52,485 nt of DNA, taken from contig JAFXRG010000018.1 in NCBI GenBank assembly GCA_017526525.1, forward strand, positions 1 to 52,485, written 5' to 3'. The stretch comes from Clostridia bacterium. GTDB lineage: Bacteria > Bacillota > Clostridia > Christensenellales > Aristaeellaceae. The translations under genes were made by a program, and so were the position numbers. The notes beneath the pieces were generated by a model. That model was not told the origin of the DNA and did not search any database. It was given only the letters and a program-made list of their open reading frames with translations. This document shows, in pieces, positions 7,574 through 15,784 of the stretch; within the stretch, counting starts at the first letter, position 1, and each line of letters starts with the position of its first letter.

Positions 7574-8716
7574 TCAGGTTTCATTCCTCAGGAAGTTCGC
7601 AACGCGGTCAATTTCTTCATCCGTTGCGTAAGCCGCCTGCAGGAACAGTCCCTGGTCCTCTTCATTCTCGGTAATGATCATATCTCCGTCACCGGCCAGC
7701 CGGTCAGCGCCGGTTTTTGCAATGACGAGCCTTGATTCCCGCTTGTCCGCTACCGCAAGACAAGCCCTGGCCGGAATAGCATCCTTCAGGGCAGTAGACA
7801 GGAATTCTGTTCTTGCTCCCTGGGTAGCAATGATCAGGTGAATACCAACCTTTGCAGAATATTTTGATAAATCAATCAGGATCTGGTCAGGGTCAACGCC
7901 GGAGCCTTTCAGATGTCTCTTCAGTTCTGCATATTCGTCAATAATCAAAACATATTTCGGCTTTTTCTCTTTCGCATACTGATTATACTCGTCCAGGGTT
8001 TCCGCCTTTTTCTGGTTCATCAGGGCCAAGCGTTCCGTTGTTTCGTTCCGGAACCATTTCAGCATTTTCAGACTGTCTTCCGCATTTGTGGCAACATCCA
8101 TACCTTTCATATGCGGAATACCGTTGAGCAGCGGAAGATCCGCTCCTTTTGTATCAATCATGGCCAACTGGACTTCATCCGGACGGGCCTTATACAGAAT
8201 ACTCAGGATAATATCATTCAGGAACGTGGTTTTGCCGGCCCCGGTTACTCCGACAATGATCAGGTTTGTATACTTTTCCAGATCAAACGTGGTATAACCG
8301 GCAAACACATTCACGCCGGCAGCAATCGTCAGTTTCGAATCTGCCTCCTGGAAAGCATTGCTGCGAATCACATCCTTCAGCCAGATCTTCGGTCTGTCCT
8401 GGTTCTTGATCGCAATCATCACCGTACCGCCATCCGCCGATTCAAGGAATTCAACCGGGCTTCCATCCAGCGCCATTTCAATCTCCGTCCTCATTTTCCG
8501 GATCGTTTCCGCCGGAACGCCCTCTCCAAGTTTTACCCTGAACAGGATGCAGAAACCAAATGCGTTGCTTTCCAGCACGGTCGCATCAATTTTGAAATCA
8601 TATAATACCTTGTTAAGCTGTTTCGCCAGTTCAGAAACATAGATCCTGTCCGAAAACCGGCTGGTATCCTTTGCTTCGCTCAGCAAATCCACAGGAGGAA
8701 AATGATACTGTGCCAT
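7574..8716 (-). CDS. Soluble FtsK/SpoIIIE-type DNA-pumping ATPase
   Basis: 380 residues from ATG 8716; ATG 8725 directly abuts GGAG and is less likely. An alpha-like domain (1-130) precedes the motor: Walker A GVTGAGKTT at 156-164, IDTKGADLPLLNGIPHM at about 188-204, Walker B VLIIDEYAEL at 256-265, and the GIHLIIATQ box. The motor ends at DEEIDRVANFL as in FtsK. The membrane segments and the gamma winged-helix (KOPS reader) of chromosomal FtsK are absent. It sits between a helicase-nuclease and a deoxyribosyltransferase-like gene, which points to an accessory DNA-handling role (defence or mobile element), not chromosome segregation. Confidence 0.82.
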   Translation of the reverse strand: MAQYHFPPVDLLSEAKDTSRFSDRIYVSELAKQLNKVLYDFKIDATVLESNAFGFCILFRVKLGEGVPAETIRKMRTEIEMALDGSPVEFLESADGGTVMIAIKNQDRPKIWLKDVIRSNAFQEADSKLTIAAGVNVFAGYTTFDLEKYTNLIIVGVTGAGKTTFLNDIILSILYKARPDEVQLAMIDTKGADLPLLNGIPHMKGMDVATNAEDSLKMLKWFRNETTERLALMNQKKAETLDEYNQYAKEKKPKYVLIIDEYAELKRHLKGSGVDPDQILIDLSKYSAKVGIHLIIATQGARTEFLSTALKDAIPARACLAVADKRESRLVIAKTGADRLAGDGDMIITENEEDQGLFLQAAYATDEEIDRVANFLRNET

Positions 8717-8748
8717 ATTTTTCATCTCCGTTTTTTATCCAATGTAGA

Positions 8749-10887
8749 TTATATTTCCTCAATTCCGATACTCTTCAGATGTTGATAGGTTCCGTCATAG
8801 TATGCTGGCAACCGGGTACTGTCTTCCCAGAATCCGCTGTTGTTCTTGTTGGCGTTTCCTTCCGGGACACAGATCACCATACCGGCCCTGGCGCGGGTAA
8901 GGAGAACCCGGTATGCGTTCAGCATATATTTCTGCCGTTCCTGTTTGCTTTCGCTGTCTGCTGTCAGCTCATTCCACTTTGTATTTCCGTTAAAGGAATA
9001 ATAGCGCCATTTTCCGTTTTCGCATCGCATATCTGCATCCCACAGCACACAGGTATAATCCAGTTCCAGACCCTGGACCTGGATCTCTGTCGCCGCGTCC
9101 TCCAGGTAATTGGAAGATCGGGTATCTGTCTTGTCTTCCAGGAACCAGTGAACGGCGTTTTCGTCCCCCGAAGGAAGGATATGAATCGCCAGGGGCTTAA
9201 ACCTTGCAGCTTCCTTCGATACCAGCACCCCTGTCCGCTCCGTTCCTCTCACCTTGTCATGGAGCCATTTCCGGGCCTTGGCCATATCCCGGGTCAGGAC
9301 AATCGGGTATCGGTCTTTGATTTCCCGGTAAATCGTAGCTGCCTGCTTGTCGAAAGTGAGCAAGGCATGAACAAAAGCAGAAACTTTTTCCGCACGGAAG
9401 GAACGCAGGGAAACGCCCAGGTGCAATCCATCCGAATAGATCACATTTGGATTGTCTGCAAGCAGTTCATTTACTTTGCCTTCGGCATATTCCGGATCTG
9501 TAAGCTTTGAGGAAATGTGCACTTCCCAATGCCGGAAGTTTTCATTCAGTGCTTTGATCCATTCGGAGATTCCCGCTTCTCCCGTATTGATTTCCTGTCC
9601 TCCGCCTACCAGGCAGATCACCACTGCCCAGTCTTCCCGCTGGTCCAGGGACCAGATCAGAAAAGATGCTTCGGACATGGGAAAGTTCGGAACTTTCAGT
9701 TTATTGCCGTAAGTTCCTCCGCGTTTCAGATAATCCGCAAGCCGTTTATGGGTCCAGGAGCGCTGGGCTTCGTCGAAAATAGCAACATGCTCTACTTCTC
9801 CAAAGCCGGCTTTTTCCATTTTGACTGCTTTTTCCGGATCAATTTCCAGAATTCCGTTTTCAACGGGATTCCTGATCTTCGCCAGCATGTTATCCCGATA
9901 CCGATGGATCATCTGGATTGATTTGCTGACTTCCCGGCGGGAGTCCGATAATTTCTTGCTTTCCTTTCTTTCATGGGCCTTTTTGTAATTATCCTGCGCC
10001 AGTGCTTCCGTCAGTACCGCAACCAGCGGCCCGTTTCCGGACAGGTATACAGCGCCTTCATCCTCCACCGGTTCTTCCCGGTTCTGATAGGTCTGCCGGA
10101 TGGCCACGTCCAGTCCAACCAAGGTTTTTCCGGCTCCCGGAACCCCGGTAACAAAGCAGATACTTTTCTTTTGTTTTTCCTTGCTGTCCTGAATGACCTT
10201 CAGGAGATAATCGATCGTTCGATCCGTAAACACCTGATCCGCTTCGTGCCTTGTGATATCCTCCACTGTATGATTTTCATACAGAGATCTTGCTGCTTCA
10301 ATAATCGTGGGGGTCGGTGCATACGGACTGATAATCCAATTATCGCTTATCGGCGGTTCGTCCGGATATGCGTCCAGTACGGAGCGAATCACCTTCAGCA
10401 GGTCCGATGCCCCTGTTACCAGGGGATTGATAATCTGATCATGATAAGCGGAGATCTGAACCAGGGAAGAATGCTTCGGATAATTGGTTGCCACAAGAAC
10501 AGGCGCAATCACATGATCTTCACTGAACTTATGAAAGTTTTTCAGATCCAGCGCATAATCCAGCACCTGGTCCACATTCGCTTCCAGGATCTGATTTTCG
10601 CCTACCTTGAATTCAATGCAGAAGATGATTCCTTTATACAGGAGCACAACATCGATCCGTTTTCCCAGGCGAGGGATATCATATTCAAAAATGATATGTC
10701 CTTCTTCTTCGTTCAAAGAGGATACGATTTCCCGCATGATAAGGATCTCATCCTTCCATGCATCCCTGGAATTGGTCGGTGTATTGCCATGATAATTGTC
10801 GTTCAGCTTTCCGAAAACAGACATATCGGGTTCATGCAGAAAGCCCGAAAAGTTGTTTTCGTACAGGCAACGAGGATGGGTGGTCAT
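8749..10887 (-). CDS. PD-(D/E)XK nuclease fused to SLFN group 3-like (DUF2075) DNA/RNA helicase
   Basis: 712 residues. An N-terminal nuclease domain shows D79 (RIDVVLL) and E92/K94 (IEFK), the PD-(D/E)XK pattern. The helicase follows with Walker A GVPGAGKT at 248-255 and Walker B AIFDEAQRSW at 369-378, and ends with the superfamily 1-type RVLLTRARAGMVI motif VI. This is the DUF2075/Schlafen-group-3 helicase architecture, often found in defence islands. The start has AAGGAG 7 bases upstream. It is 86 bases downstream of the rhomboid gene and 32 bases upstream of the FtsK-like gene. It probably acts on foreign nucleic acid; this is inference from family and context. Confidence 0.85.
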   Translation of the reverse strand: MTTHPRCLYENNFSGFLHEPDMSVFGKLNDNYHGNTPTNSRDAWKDEILIMREIVSSLNEEEGHIIFEYDIPRLGKRIDVVLLYKGIIFCIEFKVGENQILEANVDQVLDYALDLKNFHKFSEDHVIAPVLVATNYPKHSSLVQISAYHDQIINPLVTGASDLLKVIRSVLDAYPDEPPISDNWIISPYAPTPTIIEAARSLYENHTVEDITRHEADQVFTDRTIDYLLKVIQDSKEKQKKSICFVTGVPGAGKTLVGLDVAIRQTYQNREEPVEDEGAVYLSGNGPLVAVLTEALAQDNYKKAHERKESKKLSDSRREVSKSIQMIHRYRDNMLAKIRNPVENGILEIDPEKAVKMEKAGFGEVEHVAIFDEAQRSWTHKRLADYLKRGGTYGNKLKVPNFPMSEASFLIWSLDQREDWAVVICLVGGGQEINTGEAGISEWIKALNENFRHWEVHISSKLTDPEYAEGKVNELLADNPNVIYSDGLHLGVSLRSFRAEKVSAFVHALLTFDKQAATIYREIKDRYPIVLTRDMAKARKWLHDKVRGTERTGVLVSKEAARFKPLAIHILPSGDENAVHWFLEDKTDTRSSNYLEDAATEIQVQGLELDYTCVLWDADMRCENGKWRYYSFNGNTKWNELTADSESKQERQKYMLNAYRVLLTRARAGMVICVPEGNANKNNSGFWEDSTRLPAYYDGTYQHLKSIGIEEI

Positions 10888-10973
10888 TTCAATGCTCCTT
10901 AATGGTACTTACATGAAGAGATTGTAATGTTATTTGCTCAATGCAATATAGTTACACAGCAAAGCACGCATCT

Positions 10974-11687
10974 TCATGCATGCCGGGTATGTCTTCTCTC
11001 ATTTCCAAACAGCAGCAAGGCCATAAGGATTCCTGTAATTGCTCCGCCAAGATGTCCCTGCCAGCTGATTCCATAGGAGAAAGTATAAACCACGTTGCCG
11101 GCAACCGCGAGGATCGCATAGAGCATATAAAGGATCTTTCGTTTCGTGATCAGACAATAAACCAGATTGGCCGTCATCAGGCCCCAGATAGCTCCGCTGG
11201 CCCCAATATGCAGAGCGCTTCCGCCGATAAAGTTGATCAGCAGCGCAGAACCCAACATAGACATGATATAGATAAGCAGATACTTCCATCCGGGAATACG
11301 GCGTTCAAAAACAAAACCGTAAATTACAAGGGCATACATATTGCTGGCAAAGTGCAGCCAACCGGCATGCAGGAAACTGCTTAAGATAAGCCTCAGGTAT
11401 TCTCCGCGCTGAAGGGATCCGGTGATCATGCCGTATTTGATAATGATGTCAATCTCGCCTCCGGCAAGCTTGTATATACCGGCAATCGCATTCAGGATAA
11501 TCAACACCAGGGAAATCCATGGGATCCGTACGGTATGTCTCCCGATTTGGATCCCTTTTTCTTTCTTTTCCTTTGGCGCCCGGTTTATCAGATGCCCGGT
11601 ATTCTGACCGCAATAGGAACAGATCTTCGTTCCCTTTTTCAGCGGCATACCGCATTTTTTGCACTTAATAATAATCTTATTATCCAT
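10974..11687 (-). CDS. Rhomboid-family intramembrane serine protease with N-terminal zinc ribbon
   Basis: 237 residues from ATG 11687 (GAGG about 6 bases upstream; ATG 11693 abuts it). A zinc ribbon (C9xxC12, C23xxC26) is followed by a membrane part with the rhomboid signatures: HFASNMYAL (the HxxxN of TM2), the catalytic GASGAIWG (Ser164) and QGHLGGAITG (His212). About six membrane helices. The enzyme cleaves helices within the membrane; its substrate is unknown. Its position between a WYL regulator and nuclease genes is unusual for a housekeeping rhomboid, but it could be a passenger. Confidence 0.85.
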   Translation of the reverse strand: MDNKIIIKCKKCGMPLKKGTKICSYCGQNTGHLINRAPKEKKEKGIQIGRHTVRIPWISLVLIILNAIAGIYKLAGGEIDIIIKYGMITGSLQRGEYLRLILSSFLHAGWLHFASNMYALVIYGFVFERRIPGWKYLLIYIMSMLGSALLINFIGGSALHIGASGAIWGLMTANLVYCLITKRKILYMLYAILAVAGNVVYTFSYGISWQGHLGGAITGILMALLLFGNERRHTRHA

Positions 11688-11731
11688 ATCCATCCTCGTA
11701 AGCTGTACGATTGTCTTCTGTTATCAGTTCA

Positions 11732-11932
11732 TCACTTACTCCGTTTTCCCCGCATAACCTTTGTCCGTATTTCTCCCCAGACTTCAGATGCTGTCAAGTA
11801 ATCCACAGCCTGTTCTCCCTTGGGTTCCGGCATTTTGCTGGTATAATCGTCATCCTGTTCGACAGGATCCGGGGCACTGCCAATCAACTTCATATAATCC
11901 ACCGGCTTTTTGGCGGATTTCCTTTCAGCCAT
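11732..11932 (-). CDS. Small acidic/basic protein of unknown function
   Basis: 66 residues from ATG 11932, 9 bases after AAAGG. The sequence is charged and probably disordered at the start (MAERKSAKKPVDYMKL), with a short helix ASEVWGEIRTKVMRGKRSK at the end. No family recognised. It lies 42 bases after the WYL gene and 44 before the rhomboid gene, so it is likely co-transcribed. Confidence 0.55.
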   Translation of the reverse strand: MAERKSAKKPVDYMKLIGSAPDPVEQDDDYTSKMPEPKGEQAVDYLTASEVWGEIRTKVMRGKRSK

Positions 11933-11974
11933 TTCCGTCATCCTTTCGCGTGCATTTGCAGAGATTTATTTACT

Positions 11975-12967
11975 TCAGATTTTCTCTTTATTCAGTTTCA
12001 GCGCTTTCTTCAGGAAATCGCTGTAGGCTTCCTTGATGGGTGCCGGGGCAAGGATTTTCATCTGTCCGGTGAACTGGAACACCCAGGCAAAGAAGGTGCC
12101 GCTGACAGCAACCGGGACAGTGAAATCAAATTCATCCTCCGTGATGTTTTGGATCTCAATGCCTTCGCCGAAGCGGTCGATGGCCTGGTCCAGGATGCCG
12201 TGGCTGCAGCGAAGGGTCACTTCATCCACCGGGCCTTTGAACATCCAGAAGACTTTATCCACATAATCCCGGATGTTGAAATCTGCAGGTTCCGGGACTC
12301 TTTTCTGGGAGAGCTGTCTCGGAACCTTCATCCGGTCTATGCGATAGGTGATCACATCCTGCCGACTGTCTGAATAGCCTACGAGGTAATACCGGTCGTT
12401 ATTCCAGACAGTGGCATAGGGAGAAACAATGTAGTCCTCCGCCGGGGTTCCCTGATGCTTGGGAACCTGCTCCTTGGAAAAGTTATACTGCAGGTATTTG
12501 AAGGTGATCTTTTTGTCTTTTTTGATCGCCTTCTGAACGGCCTGCACGGTATAGATCATATCTTTGTTTTTGGCTTTGATGTGTTCGGAAATCAGGATCC
12601 GGGGTTCCAGGGTATCCCGGTGGGAAGGCCCGGCCATGCTGATCAGTTTTTTGATCAGTTCCCTGCTTTTTTGTTTGGGAATGAACTGGGCGGAACAGAC
12701 AGCATCAATCAATATCTGGAGTTCCGGTACATCCCATTTGCGTTCCAGCCAGCTGTAGGTAGTGGACAGTCCCTCGGTTTCGTTTACCTGAATGTCATAT
12801 CCTGCATTCCGGAGAGATTCGATATCATCCCGTAAGGTGGAGATGATGATCGGGCAGCCTTTCCGGGCCATTTCGTCCCGGATCTGTGCGGTCGTCACCG
12901 GGTGGTTTTCATCTGAATTTTCCTGCAGGTACTCCATCAGGTAGACAATACGGTTTTTCGTTGCCAT
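11975..12967 (-). CDS. WYL-domain transcriptional regulator (first of three)
   Basis: 330 residues. An N-terminal winged helix (1-75, with VTTAQIRDEMARKG) is followed by a WYL domain (about 140-240: ITFKYLQYN, IVSPYATVWNNDRYYLVGY, VITYRIDRMK) and a WCX-type C-terminal domain. WYL proteins bind nucleic-acid or nucleotide ligands and often regulate defence loci. It is the first gene of the leftward run ending with the HNH gene and has its own extended -10 promoter, so it probably controls that run and itself. It is more distant from the other two WYL proteins here. Confidence 0.88.
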   Translation of the reverse strand: MATKNRIVYLMEYLQENSDENHPVTTAQIRDEMARKGCPIIISTLRDDIESLRNAGYDIQVNETEGLSTTYSWLERKWDVPELQILIDAVCSAQFIPKQKSRELIKKLISMAGPSHRDTLEPRILISEHIKAKNKDMIYTVQAVQKAIKKDKKITFKYLQYNFSKEQVPKHQGTPAEDYIVSPYATVWNNDRYYLVGYSDSRQDVITYRIDRMKVPRQLSQKRVPEPADFNIRDYVDKVFWMFKGPVDEVTLRCSHGILDQAIDRFGEGIEIQNITEDEFDFTVPVAVSGTFFAWVFQFTGQMKILAPAPIKEAYSDFLKKALKLNKEKI

Positions 12968-13001
12968 GGTATTGTCTCTCCTGTGATTTTTTGTAATTTC
13001 G

Positions 13002-13010
13002 ATTATAGCA
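13002..13010 (-). promoter_or_regulatory. Extended -10 promoter for the WYL-led operon
   Basis: On the minus strand the bases read TGCTATAAT, a perfect TGnTATAAT, 35 bases upstream of the WYL start at 12967. Confidence 0.6.
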
Positions 13011-13043
13011 TGTTTTTGGGGGAGCGTCCACAGCTACCCCCGT

Positions 13044-13070
13044 TAAAAAAACCTCCGGGTAAGCGGAGGC
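13044..13070 (-). terminator. Rho-independent terminator, repeated CCTCCG-type block (copy 1)
   Basis: The + strand reads A7, CCTCCG, GGTAAG, CGGAGG. On the minus strand this is a 6-bp GC hairpin followed by a U run. It ends the nuclease operon to its right. Near-identical copies lie at 17138, 19927 and 23563. Confidence 0.75.
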
Positions 13071-13079
13071 ATGATTTGA

Positions 13080-13317
13080 ATTTGTCAAACTTTCATTTTT
13101 CAGAATCATCCTTATCTTCCTCGCGTACCACGATGCCACGCTGTCCAAATAACCTACCAGGCAATCGATAATTCTCTTCTCCATTTCCGGATCACGGCAT
13201 GAGTACAGCCGCTGGTACGCAAGTTATCCATTCATGTTCTTCAGACAAGTCATGTATCCGCACTGCCAGAGAGATATCCTGCACTGCAGAAAAACCAATA
13301 TAGATTATCTGCGTTCA
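13080..13317 (-). pseudogene. Remnant coding segments downstream of the nuclease gene
   Basis: Two start-less open segments in different frames look like coding sequence: one encodes ISLAVRIHDLSEEHEWITCV (about 13205-13317), the next ends LFGQRGIVVREEDKDDSEK (about 13080-13180). Together they suggest a short gene broken by a frameshift. No family is recognised. Confidence 0.3.
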
Positions 13318-13324
13318 AAAAGCA

Positions 13325-14860
13325 TTATGACTTCTTTCCCTTTTTCCCTTTTCCTTTACCGATGACCTGATACACTGCATCAAACCGATCAGCATCCTGG
13401 AGTTCTCCCCAAGTATATGCCTTCAAGGCATTAAAATCATCCTTCTCCTGCGCCAGCCAGATTCCTTCCTTCGCCACCAGGACAATCGCCCGAGCCTTAA
13501 TCAGCCTGGCATATGCTACTGCCTGCCCTTTGTCATGCACGGCTTGCTTCTCTGAAGGAATCGTCAGTTTCGCTTCAAGGATAATCTCGCCCACCCTGCG
13601 GGCCGCATCATAATTAATCACGTAATCCGGGAAAACATGAGTTGACCTGCCGTCTCGAACCGGAAGCTGTCTGAGATAATCCGCTTCTTCCCAGCCAAGC
13701 CGCTTAAGCAGCACCCCTTCCAGCAGATAGTGTTCCACATCTTTTTCCAGTTTCAGTTCCGGTATCTCAATCTCGCTATATACCGGCATTTCCGGCACTG
13801 TTTCAGGCAGCGGACCATGTTTCTTCGCCATCTCCAGGAGGTGCATATATTCTGAATTCTTCATTCTGGCGCCGTCCATCTGCGTCATCTTTGAACGAAC
13901 CAGATTTGTCTGACTGAAGACTTCATCATTCTTCAGTTCTTCCCACTTAACGTTAGGAATACCGCACACCGCCGAATAGCATACCATTCTGTGATGCCGG
14001 AAGATCGGATCATTATACCCAACAGAGACTGCCCGCCAAATTGAAACAAAGCTGCTGACCGGTTTCCACTGATACAGAACAGCAATATCCCCAGGCTTCA
14101 TTTCCGGACTGCCCTGCCATATGAAAATTTCGCCCGGATCCGGATTCTGCAAATAAGGAGATTCCGAAGTTCCAAAGACAAACACATTATGTGCTTCCTT
14201 CAGTTCATTCTCCGGCAGCACCCAATCCAAACCCCCAACCAGTTTGGGAGCATAATCATAAAGAAATGCCCACAGCTCCTCAACGGACAATTTATTGGCG
14301 AGTCTGAATTCATTGAAAATCCGGGAAAGAACACCGAGGAATAAAACCCGTTTCTCTTTCTGTCCCTTGGCCGGTATAGGCGGCAGTTCAATATCAAATT
14401 CAGCCGCTATCCTCTCCACAACGTTATAACAAGCCGTGAAATAATACGGTATGAACTGTGCAGGATACTGCATTGCCAGTCGTGTCGTTATTGCACCCAT
14501 ATCCAGAGAGATTTCCCACTGTGCTTGTTTTGCACTCCCTGTTGCCTCAAGATACTTCGAATAGATTTTCAGCAAAATACTGTCATACTCATCCTGCGAA
14601 AACAATCTGTCTTCTGACAAATCAAGGTTTTCATCCGGAACAGGAAGATAGCCGATGATAAACCTCCTTGTCTCGTCCCCGACAGAACGGTAGGTTTCAT
14701 CCACAAACATCTCATCTGGGCAAAAGTCCTTCATTAAATCCGCAATAAAAGCACTGTATCCTCTCCAGGACCCATTCAAGAATGCCCTGAATCGATCAAT
14801 CGTCTCTTTGCCTTTGCCTTCAGCATAAAGTTCCCACTGATAACGATTAAACGCGCTCAT
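13325..14860 (-). CDS. PD-(D/E)XK nuclease with possible PUA/EVE-like middle domain
   Basis: 511 residues. The C-terminal nuclease shows D412 (HVFPDYV), E429 and K431 (IILEAK) and the helix DKGQAVAYARLIKAR, the layout of HsdR/McrBC-type PD-(D/E)XK folds. The middle (about 225-320) has GEIFIWQGSPEMKPGDIAVL then SSFVSIWRAVSVGY, which resembles EVE/PUA-like folds that read modified bases; this part is tentative. The N-terminal 220 residues are helical and unrecognised. The tail is GKGKGKKGKKS. It follows the unknown 273-residue gene by 14 bases. A modification-dependent restriction role is plausible but unproven. Confidence 0.6.
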   Translation of the reverse strand: MSAFNRYQWELYAEGKGKETIDRFRAFLNGSWRGYSAFIADLMKDFCPDEMFVDETYRSVGDETRRFIIGYLPVPDENLDLSEDRLFSQDEYDSILLKIYSKYLEATGSAKQAQWEISLDMGAITTRLAMQYPAQFIPYYFTACYNVVERIAAEFDIELPPIPAKGQKEKRVLFLGVLSRIFNEFRLANKLSVEELWAFLYDYAPKLVGGLDWVLPENELKEAHNVFVFGTSESPYLQNPDPGEIFIWQGSPEMKPGDIAVLYQWKPVSSFVSIWRAVSVGYNDPIFRHHRMVCYSAVCGIPNVKWEELKNDEVFSQTNLVRSKMTQMDGARMKNSEYMHLLEMAKKHGPLPETVPEMPVYSEIEIPELKLEKDVEHYLLEGVLLKRLGWEEADYLRQLPVRDGRSTHVFPDYVINYDAARRVGEIILEAKLTIPSEKQAVHDKGQAVAYARLIKARAIVLVAKEGIWLAQEKDDFNALKAYTWGELQDADRFDAVYQVIGKGKGKKGKKS

Positions 14861-14874
14861 ACTTCACTCGCCTT

Positions 14875-15696
14875 TCATTCTTCGTCCTGATCATCTTCAT
14901 ATGCTTCCGGATGTGCAGCTATAAATTCATCAATCTTAATATCTAATAATTCGTGAAATCTTTCAAAGGGAACAGCTTCACGGAAGCGATTACACTTCCA
15001 TAAAAGATTGTTTTCTTTATTTGCTTTCTGAACGGCCTCCCGGATTACCGAGAATTCTTCTCCCATAGCAGCCGCGAGCCAGATCAGCATATTCAGATCC
15101 ACGATGTCCTGATATGCCTTCATGCCACTTTCATTGGGTACAGGCTTGACCACAAAATCCACAAGAATTTGAGAAGAAAACCAATATGTTGCTTTTGAAT
15201 GCATGACTTCATCCCGGATCCCATATTCCACAAGCAGCTTTTTTGCTTCAGCACTGGTTTTTATTCCAATAATTGCGTTTGCAATCGTCGTATTCCATTT
15301 ATCATCTTCGTCTATCTCAATGTCATCATCGTTATATCCATAATATTTGGCAATATTTTCGCAGATTGATGGCCATCCTGCGTAATAACAGTAAAGCATC
15401 TTATCAACAGCTTCATCCACATCATCCGCCGGATAATCATATATCTGCAATAATTCTTTATAATTCGTTATCATCCAGTCAATGCTATCTTCAAAAAGAT
15501 GTTCATCGTCTATAGTATATAATTCATCATGACCTTCCAGCAGTTCATATGCATCCTGGCAGAAACGAATCAGAGTATCCTCTTCCCAAAACTTTTCTAC
15601 ATCTGGGTAACGCGTGAATGCATTCCAAAGAAGAAAAGATTCCAAAGATTCCAGTTTTTTCTTGATCCGTTCCATTTCTTTTTCCAGATTAGTCAT
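14875..15696 (-). CDS. Unknown acidic helical protein, partner of the nuclease
   Basis: 273 residues with GAGGGGG before the start. A predicted coiled coil opens the protein (LEKEMERIKKKLESLESFL); the middle is very acidic (YNDDDIEIDEDDKW). The last 100 residues (TYWFSSQ, DLNMLIWLAAAMGEEFSVI and EAVPFERFHELL) align by eye with the end of the 274-residue protein at 35683-36507. The coding DNA is richer in A+T than its neighbours. It lies 14 bases upstream of the nuclease gene and they are almost surely co-transcribed. It could be a specificity or control subunit; no function is known. Confidence 0.6.
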   Translation of the reverse strand: MTNLEKEMERIKKKLESLESFLLWNAFTRYPDVEKFWEEDTLIRFCQDAYELLEGHDELYTIDDEHLFEDSIDWMITNYKELLQIYDYPADDVDEAVDKMLYCYYAGWPSICENIAKYYGYNDDDIEIDEDDKWNTTIANAIIGIKTSAEAKKLLVEYGIRDEVMHSKATYWFSSQILVDFVVKPVPNESGMKAYQDIVDLNMLIWLAAAMGEEFSVIREAVQKANKENNLLWKCNRFREAVPFERFHELLDIKIDEFIAAHPEAYEDDQDEE

Positions 15697-15784
15697 ATTC
15701 TATCCCCCTCGCAAGTTATGCTATGCACAGGTTTTGCAAATATCACGGTTCCCGGCTTCATGCGGCATTATTGGGAAAGTCTGT

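Noticed and set aside
12909-13184. A 91-codon minus-strand ORF overlapping the start of the first WYL gene
   Set aside because: It runs through the terminator hairpin and the WYL promoter; the protein-like trace in this interval is in another frame.
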